The notes under the pieces: model-generated
Told to the model about the DNA's origin: nothing
The model's database searches: none
The model's input: only the letters and a program-made list of their open reading frames with translations
Shown: positions 1 to 5,812 of the stretch, piece after piece
Layout of the letters: each line of letters starts with the position of its first letter
How positions within the stretch are numbered: the first letter of the stretch is position 1
Made by a program: the position numbers and the translations under genes
Assembly (NCBI GenBank): GCA_913057815.1
Contig: CAJXOV010000113.1
Span: 1-7,137 of the forward strand
Length of the DNA: 7,137 nucleotides
Direction of reading: 5' to 3'
Source of the DNA: an uncultured Flavobacteriales bacterium
GTDB lineage: Bacteria; Bacteroidota; Bacteroidia; Flavobacteriales_D; Sanyastnellaceae

Positions 1-1
1 G

Positions 2-541
2 TGTGGAGTGTTGGGTGTTTTGGCGTTGTACAGTTACGTTTTTTTATATACACCTTTAAAAAGAGTTAATAGCGTAGGAGTAACCGTAGGAGCATTTCCA
101 GGAGCTATTCCACCTATGTTAGGTTACGTAGCTGCTAGTGGATCTTTCGGCTTAGAGCCAGGGCTTTTATTCGCGTTGCAATTTATGTGGCAGTTTCCTC
201 ACTTTTGGGCTATTGCATGGGTGGCAAAGAAGGATTATGATAATGGAGGATTCAAAATGCTTCCATTTAATAGAGGTAAAGATGCTTTCACAGCAGGTTA
301 TATAGCAATGTCAGCATTACTTTTGATTCCCGTAAGTGTTCTTCCGTGGTTTTTTGGACATGATGGTCCAATGATCGGAAATATAGCTGGAATTTCTACT
401 TTAATATTTGGGATATTGTTTTTCTTAATAGCCCTTAGGTTTGCATTTACTAGAGAAGATAAACATGCCAAACAACTTATGTTCGGTTCGTTTTTCTATC
501 TACCCTTAGTTCAAATTATTTTCGTTTTAGATAAAATTTAA
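2..541 (+). CDS. ctaB: Heme O synthase (protoheme IX farnesyltransferase), 3' part
   Basis: This inner-membrane UbiA-family prenyltransferase converts heme B to heme O by adding a farnesyl group, the first step towards heme A for the oxidase. The reading frame is open from base 2, so the GTG at base 8 is not the start. The 179 visible residues are the C-terminal part of a protein usually near 300 residues long. Family signatures visible are YTPLKR, GAFPGAIPPMLGY, FMWQFPHFWAIAW and the second polar motif DYDNGGFKMLP (bases 233-265), which lies in a cytoplasmic loop in this family. Several hydrophobic helices follow. The first Asp-rich motif (NDxxD type) must lie upstream, outside the window. 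The stop codon is 7 bases before the subunit III start, so the two are probably co-transcribed. Family assignment is very secure; the 5' end cannot be seen. Confidence 0.95.
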   Translation, partial: CGVLGVLALYSYVFLYTPLKRVNSVGVTVGAFPGAIPPMLGYVAASGSFGLEPGLLFALQFMWQFPHFWAIAWVAKKDYDNGGFKMLPFNRGKDAFTAGYIAMSALLLIPVSVLPWFFGHDGPMIGNIAGISTLIFGILFFLIALRFAFTREDKHAKQLMFGSFFYLPLVQIIFVLDKI

Positions 542-548
542 TTTTAAA

Positions 549-1316
549 ATGTCAGAAGCACCACTTTCAACAGATACGAATCAGAATAAAAAGAAAGTAG
601 ATGTGTTCGATGGGCATACTCTTGAAGTAAAGGAAAGGACTAAGAAGATGCTTATGTATCTTATCCTTTTCGCTATAGTAATGATGTTTGGCGGGTTTAC
701 TTCTGCGTTCATAGTGATGGCTCCTCAAGCATTTTGGGTTCATCCTGAGCCTGTTTCTGGTTTATTGATAAGTAATGTTATTATTGTCTTGTCTAGTTTG
801 TTCTTAATAGGAGCAGGTTATGCAGCTAAGCAGGGAAAGAAAAAAGCAACTACAGTATTATTAACCCTAACACTCTTGAGTGGTATAGGTTTTACGATAA
901 GTCAGTGGAATGGCTGGCAACAATTAAATGAAAAAGGACTGTTTATTTCTCATAATGAAATAGGTGATATTTCAGGTGAATACGGAACAGATTATATGGT
1001 TACTTATAATTCTCTCCCTCTGATTTTTGAAAATGGTCAATTTTATAAAGGGACAGATAAAGATAGACTTGAGCCTGTAACTAAAGTAATGCAAAAGCAA
1101 AAAGACAATTCAACCAGTCTTCTTTTCTTATTTATAGCTGTTCATGCCCTTCATTTAGTCTTAGGATTAATTTATCTGATAGTCAACATTATAAGGAGTT
1201 CTAATGGAACTTTTTCTAATAATAACGTAATAAGCTTAAGAACTCAAGGCATATACTGGCACTTTATGGGAATATTATGGCTGTATTTGTATGCTTTTTT
1301 GTTCATTTTTTACTAA
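549..1316 (+). CDS. Cytochrome c oxidase subunit III, first (divergent) copy
   Basis: A 255-residue heme-copper oxidase subunit III homologue, part of the membrane core of the terminal oxidase. Helices are near residues 33-57, 71-92, 101-118, 188-214 and 236-255, the five-helix short form of the family. Recognisable motifs are HALHLVLG (H199, H202) and YWHF (236-239) in the last helix. An extra loop, about residues 119-187, sits between helices 3 and 4; by the usual topology it faces the periplasm. Two positions deviate. The conserved acidic residue of the first helix is I43, and the QxxEW motif after helix 3 reads QWNGW. The second copy keeps an acidic residue and QAWEW at these places. The copy begins 7 bases after ctaB and ends 24 bases before the second subunit III. 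It could be a structural or regulatory partner rather than a classic subunit III. Family membership is secure; the exact role is inferred. Confidence 0.88.
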   Translation: MSEAPLSTDTNQNKKKVDVFDGHTLEVKERTKKMLMYLILFAIVMMFGGFTSAFIVMAPQAFWVHPEPVSGLLISNVIIVLSSLFLIGAGYAAKQGKKKATTVLLTLTLLSGIGFTISQWNGWQQLNEKGLFISHNEIGDISGEYGTDYMVTYNSLPLIFENGQFYKGTDKDRLEPVTKVMQKQKDNSTSLLFLFIAVHALHLVLGLIYLIVNIIRSSNGTFSNNNVISLRTQGIYWHFMGILWLYLYAFLFIFY

Positions 1317-1340
1317 AATTGCAAGAAATTTCTACGACTG

Positions 1341-2393
1341 ATGGCAGGCGAAGCTTCACAACAAATTGATAAAGACGAATTATGGGGCGGAGGACGATCT
1401 CCTTATAGCGTTACTTATGGTAAAATGATGATGTGGTTCTTCCTTGTGTCGGATGCATTAACATTTAGTGGTCTTTTAATCTCGTTAGGTTTTTTTAGAA
1501 CAGGTGTGTTTGGTGATTTAGAAGGTTTTTGGCCAGTTGGTGAAAAAGTCTTCGAAGCACTACCAGTTTTGGGAACAGGTTTTCCTCTGATTTATGTTGC
1601 CTTGATGACATTTCTTTTGATCGTCAGTTCTGTAACTATGGTATTAGCCGTTGAAGCAGGACATAGAAACGATAAAAAAAATGTCACCAAATGGTTAGTT
1701 TGGACCGTTGTAGGAGGGTTTTTCTTCCTAGGTTCTCAGGCTTGGGAATGGTATCACTTTATCCATGGTTCGGGAGGTTATTATATTTCTGCCAATGAGA
1801 TTTCTGTTAATGGAACAGATCAATCTGGTGAAACTATTAGCTACACCGTAGCAGTAGGAGAAAAAGTTTATTACGGAAGTGATCACGCTCATGCTCATGA
1901 AGATCACGATCATGATGGACATGATCATGATAGTCATGACGGACACGCTCATACATCTACTTCTGAAGTGAGTGGTATGGGAGGTGATGGACATGATGAA
2001 GATCACGCTCATAAAGATGAACATGAAATCCATCCACCTGAAGTTCTTTATTTAAACAAGTTTCAAACTACCATTGTAACTGTTAATGACGGGCCAACCA
2101 TTGAGAAATTAATAGCTGCCAAGAACGAAAATTTTGCTGAAACAAGCGGAGCTAATCTTAGTTCAAACGAATATGGACCTCAGCAATATGCTAACTTTTT
2201 CTTCTTTGTTACTGGATTTCATGGATTCCATGTTTTTTCTGGAGTTCTAATCAACATCATCGTGCTTCTTATGGTTATCAAAGGAGTGATGGAGAAGAGA
2301 GGCCATTATGAAATGGTTGAAAAGACTGGTTTGTATTGGCACTTTATTGATCTAGTGTGGGTATTTGTATTTACATTCTTTTACTTAGTTTAA
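1341..2393 (+). CDS. ctaE: Cytochrome c oxidase subunit III with His-rich periplasmic insert
   Basis: A 350-residue subunit III of a heme-copper oxidase, much longer than the roughly 200 residues of the short bacterial form. Helices are near 27-52, 79-106, 116-137, 282-314 and 328-350. Conserved features are an acidic residue in helix 1 (D38, where most members have Glu), QAWEWYHF after helix 3, GFHGFHVFSG (H294, H297) and YWHFIDLVW (332-340). The extra length is a loop at about 138-280 between helices 3 and 4, expected to face the periplasm. Residues 181-231 of it hold 15 histidines alternating with Asp, Ala and Gly. A related but histidine-poor loop is in the preceding gene: compare YYISANEISVNG here with LFISHNEIGDISG there. 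This is probably the canonical subunit III of the pair, and the insert may bind copper or zinc. The start is the ATG at 1341, followed by a short soluble N-terminus. Confidence 0.93.
   Translation: MAGEASQQIDKDELWGGGRSPYSVTYGKMMMWFFLVSDALTFSGLLISLGFFRTGVFGDLEGFWPVGEKVFEALPVLGTGFPLIYVALMTFLLIVSSVTMVLAVEAGHRNDKKNVTKWLVWTVVGGFFFLGSQAWEWYHFIHGSGGYYISANEISVNGTDQSGETISYTVAVGEKVYYGSDHAHAHEDHDHDGHDHDSHDGHAHTSTSEVSGMGGDGHDEDHAHKDEHEIHPPEVLYLNKFQTTIVTVNDGPTIEKLIAAKNENFAETSGANLSSNEYGPQQYANFFFFVTGFHGFHVFSGVLINIIVLLMVIKGVMEKRGHYEMVEKTGLYWHFIDLVWVFVFTFFYLV
1881..2033 (+). repeat. Low-complexity His/Asp-coding repeat inside subunit III
   Basis: Within the second subunit III gene, CAT/CAC and GAT/GAC codons recur densely. 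Exact short direct repeats are visible: GATCACGCTCAT at 1881-1892 and 2001-2012, and TGATGGACATGAT at 1913-1925 and 1985-1997. GAAGATCACG(A/C)TCAT occurs at 1899-1913 and 1998-2012 with one mismatch. The encoded segment has 10 histidines in residues 182-204 and five more up to residue 231. The repeats suggest growth by local duplication or slippage, so length may vary between strains. Confidence 0.8.
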
Positions 2394-2404
2394 TTTAGAA
2401 TAAA

Positions 2405-2785
2405 ATGGAAAGAGACGATTTAATTGTAAATGACAGCTATGCGTTAAATGCGCATCACAGTGAAGAAGCAGGAGTGTCTAAGAGAAAAAAGATTTGGTTT
2501 GTAGCAGGTTTGTTAACTGCTATCACCGCTCTTGAGGTAATTTTAGGAATTGCATTTAAACAAGATAGTGATTATTGGACTGTCATAAAATGGTCTTTTA
2601 TTATTCTAACCTTATTTAAAGCGGCATATATTGTTTTGTCATTTATGCATTTAGGAGATGAAAGAAAGAACCTTAAGTATACTATACTAGCACCGTACAT
2701 ATTATTCGCATTGTATCTGTTGTTCATAGCAGCTAAAGAAGGTACTGATATGGCTGTATTACTCTCTAATTTTTTAGGTAGTTAG
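2405..2785 (+). CDS. ctaF: Cytochrome c oxidase subunit IV, prokaryotic type
   Basis: A 126-residue small membrane subunit of the oxidase, of the prokaryotic COX4 family, thought to help stabilise the complex. After a polar N-terminus of about 28 residues there are three helices, near 30-50, 60-82 and 92-111. The family hallmark is the end of helix 2, KAAYIVLSFMHLGDE (residues 72-86), with an acidic residue (E44) in helix 1. The start ATG lies 11 bases after the subunit III stop and follows an A-rich stretch, with no Shine-Dalgarno site. The stop is 1 base before the next gene, so translation is probably coupled. Length, helix count and position after two subunit III genes all agree with the assignment. 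Confidence 0.9.
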   Translation: MERDDLIVNDSYALNAHHSEEAGVSKRKKIWFVAGLLTAITALEVILGIAFKQDSDYWTVIKWSFIILTLFKAAYIVLSFMHLGDERKNLKYTILAPYILFALYLLFIAAKEGTDMAVLLSNFLGS

Positions 2786-2786
2786 A

Positions 2787-3470
2787 ATGAGCCAATTCGC
2801 GAAAAAGGCAGTATTGATTTTTATGATTCTCCTTTTTCCTTTGGGGTTTCTACTATTTTTTGGATTAGCACTAGATCATAAATTTAGTACTCTTCCTTAT
2901 TATCATCCATCTGAAATTTTACTAGATTCTACCAATAATGAACTAGGTAAGTCCTATATCCTGCCTGATTTTGAATTTATCAACCACAATGGTGAGGTAG
3001 TCTCGAATGAATCTTTGAAGGATAACGTTTATCTCCTGGCACCATATTCTTTAGAATCCAAATACGTTTCTGTTATTACTAAGAGACTTTTAACGGCTAA
3101 CTTTAAGTATACAGACGAGGATAATATTAAAATAGTCGGTCTTAACTCAGATGGTGTAGTTCAGGATGATCAAGTTTTAAAATCTTATATGGCTAATCTT
3201 TATAAGAACGCAGATGAATCTGATAATTTCTTTTTCCTAAGCGGTTCGTCTGAAGATCAGATGAAGCATTTTTTAACCGAAGGATTAGGAATAGTGAATG
3301 TTGATAATAGTGCTTTAGCTCTATTAATTGATTCTAGATCTCAAATAAGAGGGCGTTATAATCTAAATGCGGAAAGACAGATAAATGATGCTATCGAAGA
3401 TATAGCTTTGCTTAGAAAAGAAATAGATATTGAAAAGTATGAAGCTAAGAAAGCTAATTCTAATAACTAG
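2787..3470 (+). CDS. SCO-like membrane protein lacking the copper ligands
   Basis: A 227-residue protein with one N-terminal membrane helix (about residues 7-28) and a soluble domain expected in the periplasm. The soluble part can be aligned by eye with the true SCO protein encoded just downstream. TLPYYHP (35-41) matches SLPFFGP, YILPDFEFINHNGE matches YQIPKFSLLDQDS, and LLIDSRSQIRGRYN near the end matches VILVDQNRHVRGSYD. In that alignment the CxxxC cysteines become S91 and S95, and the copper-binding His becomes N174. The protein has no cysteine at all. It therefore looks like a thioredoxin-fold SCO relative that cannot bind copper or do thiol chemistry in the usual way, perhaps a scaffold or SCO partner. 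It overlaps the SCO gene by 32 bases. It is full length with no frameshift, so it is probably a functional protein rather than a decayed gene. The SCO kinship is my inference from the alignment. Confidence 0.72.
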   Translation: MSQFAKKAVLIFMILLFPLGFLLFFGLALDHKFSTLPYYHPSEILLDSTNNELGKSYILPDFEFINHNGEVVSNESLKDNVYLLAPYSLESKYVSVITKRLLTANFKYTDEDNIKIVGLNSDGVVQDDQVLKSYMANLYKNADESDNFFFLSGSSEDQMKHFLTEGLGIVNVDNSALALLIDSRSQIRGRYNLNAERQINDAIEDIALLRKEIDIEKYEAKKANSNN

Positions 3471-4131
3471 TGTACTCAGTATTTTTGGATGCGCTTCTGA
3501 GAGTGAAGATGAATCAAATAACTCTAGTTCGTCTAAACAACATGAACAGAATGGTTTTAGAATATCGGGTGAATCTCTTCCTTTTTTTGGACCAATAACT
3601 AAAATAGGTCAGGATACCAGTTTCTATCAAATCCCCAAATTCTCTCTACTTGATCAAGACTCATTGGATTTAGGGTACTCTGCGTTTGAAGGGAAGGTGA
3701 TGGTAGTTGATTTTTTCTTTACTACTTGCTCAACTATATGTCCAATAATGACTGAGGGATTAGTAAAACTTCAATCTCAATTGGCAGAAAAAGGAGTTAG
3801 TAAGGAAGTGAACTTCCTTTCAGTAACAATAGATCCTGACGTAGACTCTCCTTATGTACTCAAAGCCTATGCAGAAGAGAAAAAGGCAAATCTTGATAGC
3901 TGGAAATTTGCCACTGCTGATATAGAATATGTAGATAGACTTAGTAAAGAAGGATTCTTTTTAGCGGTAGACAGAGATGCTGCTCATCAGGACGGTATAA
4001 TTCATAGTTCTCAAGTAATTTTAGTAGATCAGAATAGGCACGTTAGAGGTTCTTATGATGCAATTGATGAAGTAGAGTTAAAACTACTATTAGAAGACTT
4101 GATAATACTTACAGAAAATGAGCGAAAATAA
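3439..4131 (+). CDS. SCO1/SenC/PrrC-family copper chaperone, predicted lipoprotein
   Basis: A 230-residue SCO-family protein, known to deliver copper to, or reduce the cysteines of, the CuA site in oxidase subunit II. The start is taken as the ATG at 3439. A TTG nine bases upstream is in frame but not needed, because the ATG already gives a compact signal peptide (MKLRK, hydrophobic core, SIFGC). C18 is the predicted lipidated cysteine, followed by a Ser/Glu-rich linker. The thioredoxin-fold domain spans about residues 46-228. It has the metal/thiol motif C97-STI-C101-P, the conserved VTIDPDVDSP segment and the third copper ligand H189 in HSSQVILVD. All three ligands are present, so it should be active. 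The gene starts 32 bases inside the preceding SCO-like gene and overlaps the DUF420 gene by 14 bases, indicating coupled translation within the oxidase operon. Confidence 0.94.
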   Translation: MKLRKLILITSVLSIFGCASESEDESNNSSSSKQHEQNGFRISGESLPFFGPITKIGQDTSFYQIPKFSLLDQDSLDLGYSAFEGKVMVVDFFFTTCSTICPIMTEGLVKLQSQLAEKGVSKEVNFLSVTIDPDVDSPYVLKAYAEEKKANLDSWKFATADIEYVDRLSKEGFFLAVDRDAAHQDGIIHSSQVILVDQNRHVRGSYDAIDEVELKLLLEDLIILTENERK

Positions 4132-4666
4132 TTCAGGTACGAAAAAGATAATTATTCTAATCGGGATAGTTGTTCCCCTTGTAGTTGCTCTATTGTATGT
4201 GCTGCCCAAACCGGAAGGAATGAATCCGGAATTAAAGAGCTTCCTCCAAAACTCACCAAAATTTAATGCTTTAATTAACGGAAGTACTTTTGTTCTGTTG
4301 CTAATATCATTGTTTGCAGCACGTGCTAAAAATATCAAATTACACAGTCGACTAATGACTGCTTGTTTAGGATTGGGAGTTCTCTTTTTATTGAGCTATG
4401 TGTCTTATCATTTTAGTTTTGATGATACAATTTTCCCTAAAGAATCACCATATAGACCTCTTTATCTTGGCATTTTACTCTCTCATATTGTCCTCAGCGG
4501 TTTAGTGGTGCCGCTTGTTCTAATTAGCTATTTGAGAGGTTTAAACGGTCAAATTGAGCAACATAGAAAAATAGTAAAGTTTGCCTATCCTATTTGGCTC
4601 TATGTTACTTTGACAGGCGTAATAGTATACTTTATGATCTCTCCTTATTACTCTTTTAATATGTAA
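4118..4666 (+). CDS. DUF420 family membrane protein, probable oxidase assembly factor
   Basis: A 182-residue integral membrane protein with five predicted helices, near residues 11-29, 52-70, 78-98, 118-138 and 155-174. It matches the DUF420 family, which includes YozB of Bacillus and CtaM of Staphylococcus aureus; CtaM has been reported as needed for an aa3-type oxidase. Four histidines lie at helix ends in family-typical contexts: H76 (KLHSRLM), H98 (SYHF), H123 (LSHIVLSG) and H149 (EQHRKIVKFAYPIW). They could ligate heme or copper, but this is not established. The last helix has the typical YVTLTGVIVY segment. It starts 14 bases inside the SCO gene, and the next gene begins 11 bases after its stop. 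The position supports a role in heme or copper insertion; the exact biochemistry is unknown. Confidence 0.88.
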   Translation: MSENNSGTKKIIILIGIVVPLVVALLYVLPKPEGMNPELKSFLQNSPKFNALINGSTFVLLLISLFAARAKNIKLHSRLMTACLGLGVLFLLSYVSYHFSFDDTIFPKESPYRPLYLGILLSHIVLSGLVVPLVLISYLRGLNGQIEQHRKIVKFAYPIWLYVTLTGVIVYFMISPYYSFNM

Positions 4667-4677
4667 TTTTGTGTGAT

Positions 4678-4899
4678 ATGAAAAAAGTGGTCTCATTATT
4701 GGTTATTGTTGCTCTAGTATGTCTTTTTAGTACTTCTTTAGATGCTCAGTGCGCCATGTGTAAACAGGTGGCTGAAGATGCATCTAATCAGTCCGGAGAT
4801 GCCGTTGGTTTAGGGTTGAATAATGGAATAAAGTATTTATTAGTAATACCTTACATTTTATTCGGAATATTCCTAGTGGTCTTTTTTCGAAAGAGATAA
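4678..4899 (+). CDS. Small secreted CAMC (CxxC) membrane-anchored protein
   Basis: A 73-residue protein of unknown function. A signal peptide covers about residues 1-24 (MKKVV, hydrophobic core, ending SLDAQ). Directly after it is C25-A-M-C28, then a short polar linker with GLNNGIKYLLVIPY and one helix (about 52-70) ending in the positive tail RKR. This predicts an N-out, C-in protein with its CxxC on the periplasmic side. Similar small CAMC proteins are, to my knowledge, common in Bacteroidota beside SCO and DUF420 genes. The ATG at 4678 is preferred over the in-frame TTG at 4669, because it gives a standard signal peptide start and an 11-base gap from the DUF420 stop. It probably ends the oxidase operon. 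A thiol or copper relay to the CuA site is plausible but not shown. It is too short for confident fold assignment. Confidence 0.8.
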   Translation: MKKVVSLLVIVALVCLFSTSLDAQCAMCKQVAEDASNQSGDAVGLGLNNGIKYLLVIPYILFGIFLVVFFRKR

Positions 4900-5012
4900 T
4901 ATTTTAGATTGTATTTTATAGAAAGGTTAGATTGAGAATAAATGTTCTATCTTACTTAATAAATTGACGATCTGCGAACCTTTTAATTCTAATGTGAGTA
5001 AACAGTAGAGTA
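4900..5012 (+). other. Intergenic spacer between oxidase operon and ompA-like gene
   Basis: This 113-base AT-rich spacer probably separates two transcription units. A weak inverted repeat, ATAGAA (4918-4923) with TTCTAT (4945-4950), has a 21-base loop and no T-run after it, so it is not a convincing terminator. Possible promoter pieces are TTGACG at 4964-4969 with TAATGTG at 4990-4996, and TATTTTAG at 4900-4907, which matches the Bacteroidota -7 element TAnnTTTG at 5 of its 6 fixed positions but lacks a clear -33 TTG. None is strong enough to call. Confidence 0.4.
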
Positions 5013-5735
5013 ATGAAAAATTTATACCTTATAATAGTAATGGCTTCCTTGATTCTGCCTAGCTTTTCTTTCGGACAATTTGTTCAGGAAAAAAAGATTA
5101 GTAAAGATGAGAATTTTAGTGGAACGCAATACATGAATATTCAAGTGTCTCATGATAAGACAGGGGAATTAGTTCCTGCTGATATTAGGATAAATGGTTT
5201 GAATTCTAGGAAGCTAGTGGTTATGGATCAAGTCGTTGATACTACTTTTGAAATTAATAACTATAGGCTTTACACAGTTTCATGCTTGGAGAAAGGCTTT
5301 ATGTATTATAACGAAAAATTCTGGCCTTCTGAAGATCAAATTCATCTTCAGGAAGTAAAACTTAAACCACTTGCGGTAGGACTATCTACTGATGTGCGCG
5401 ATATTACTTTTTTAGGAGACCAAACATCTATTTATCATAAGTCTAAACCAACTTTAGCAGAGATTAAAGAATTCTTGGATCTAAATCCTACTATTAAAGT
5501 GGCTATTGTAGGACATGTTAATGGACCTGATAATAGAAAAAGCAGTAAATTTTATCAAAAGGCATCTGAAGAAAGAGCCGGTGCTGTGATGGATTATTTA
5601 ATCGAAATTGGAGTAGAAGAAGAAAGACTTCAAATCCAAGGAAGAGGAAATACCAATATGCTGTTCCCTGATCCAAAAACAGATTGGCAAAATGAAGCCA
5701 ACAGAAGAGTCGAGATACTTGTTACGGGTATTTAA
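5013..5735 (+). CDS. Secreted OmpA-family protein with C-terminal peptidoglycan-binding domain
   Basis: A 240-residue envelope protein. The signal peptide is about residues 1-22 (MKNLY, hydrophobic stretch, SFSFGQ) and has no lipobox. Residues 35-120 form a region with alternating hydrophobic and polar residues, probably beta-rich, that I do not recognise; it contains a single Cys (C91). Residues 128-238 are an OmpA_C domain: VAIVGHVNG (163-171), SEERAGAVMDYLIEIG (185-200), RLQIQGRG (205-212) and NRRVEILV (230-237). Such domains bind the diaminopimelate of peptidoglycan through an Asp in GHTD and the Arg of SxxRA. Here Arg is present (R188), but the GHTD position reads GHVN (N170), with a nearby D173. 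The protein is too short for an eight-stranded OmpA barrel, so it is probably a periplasmic or outer-membrane-associated anchor. It is spaced 113 bases from the oxidase operon and looks independent of it. Confidence 0.88.
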   Translation: MKNLYLIIVMASLILPSFSFGQFVQEKKISKDENFSGTQYMNIQVSHDKTGELVPADIRINGLNSRKLVVMDQVVDTTFEINNYRLYTVSCLEKGFMYYNEKFWPSEDQIHLQEVKLKPLAVGLSTDVRDITFLGDQTSIYHKSKPTLAEIKEFLDLNPTIKVAIVGHVNGPDNRKSSKFYQKASEERAGAVMDYLIEIGVEEERLQIQGRGNTNMLFPDPKTDWQNEANRRVEILVTGI

Positions 5736-5738
5736 CAA

Positions 5739-5776
5739 TTGTTTTCCAGACACTCTTATTTCTCATTTCATATTTG
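5739..5776 (+). promoter_or_regulatory. Candidate Bacteroidota-type promoter before the TolC-family gene
   Basis: CATATTTG at 5769-5776 matches the Bacteroidota -7 consensus TAnnTTTG except for its first base. A TTG at 5739-5741 (followed by TTTT) could serve as the -33 element, although the 27-base spacing is longer than usual. Transcription would start near 5783, leaving a leader of about 30 bases. The match is by eye only, in AT-rich DNA where such matches occur by chance. Confidence 0.35.
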
Positions 5777-5785
5777 AGTAAGTTT

Positions 5786-5811
5786 GCCTTGTTCCTTTAA
5801 AAAAACAAGGC
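5786..5811 (+). promoter_or_regulatory. Perfect 8-bp hairpin just before the TolC-family start codon
   Basis: GCCTTGTT (5786-5793) is exactly complementary to AACAAGGC (5804-5811), with a 10-base loop CCTTTAAAAA. The stem ends one base before the ATG at 5813. A run of seven A (5799-5805) lies 8 to 14 bases before the start, partly in the loop, where Bacteroidota often carry an A-rich translation signal. No T-run follows on either strand, so an intrinsic terminator is unlikely. It could tune translation or protect the 5' end of the message. Confidence 0.5.
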
Positions 5812-5812
5812 C

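Noticed and set aside
8..10. GTG as a start codon for heme O synthase
   Set aside because: The frame is open to the window edge, and the protein would lack the first Asp-rich motif and several helices. The gene is simply cut by the window.
1728..2033. Open frame of 101 codons on the minus strand
   Set aside because: It is the antisense of the second subunit III gene and exists because the His/Asp codon repeats read as Met/Ile/Ser-rich codons on the other strand. It is low in complexity and has no domain.
3430..3432. TTG start for the SCO gene
   Set aside because: The ATG nine bases downstream gives a normal lipoprotein signal peptide; the three extra residues add nothing recognisable.
2787..3470. 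SCO-like gene as a pseudogene
   Set aside because: The frame is intact over 227 codons, with a clean membrane helix and fold-like conservation. Loss of the ligands alone does not show decay.
4090..4338. Open frame of 82 codons on the minus strand
   Set aside because: It is antisense to the well-supported SCO end and DUF420 gene, has no recognisable domain, and opposes the direction of all neighbours.
4669..4671. TTG start for the CAMC protein
   Set aside because: The in-frame ATG at 4678 gives a typical MKK signal peptide start. The TTG would add a stray Cys before it and sit 2 bases from the preceding stop.
4918..4950. Inverted repeat as terminator of the oxidase operon
   Set aside because: There are only six AT-rich base pairs around a 21-base loop, with no T-run following.
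5786..5811. Hairpin as an intrinsic terminator of the OmpA-like gene
   Set aside because: The stem is followed directly by the start codon of the next gene, with no T-run; on the minus strand there is no T-run either.
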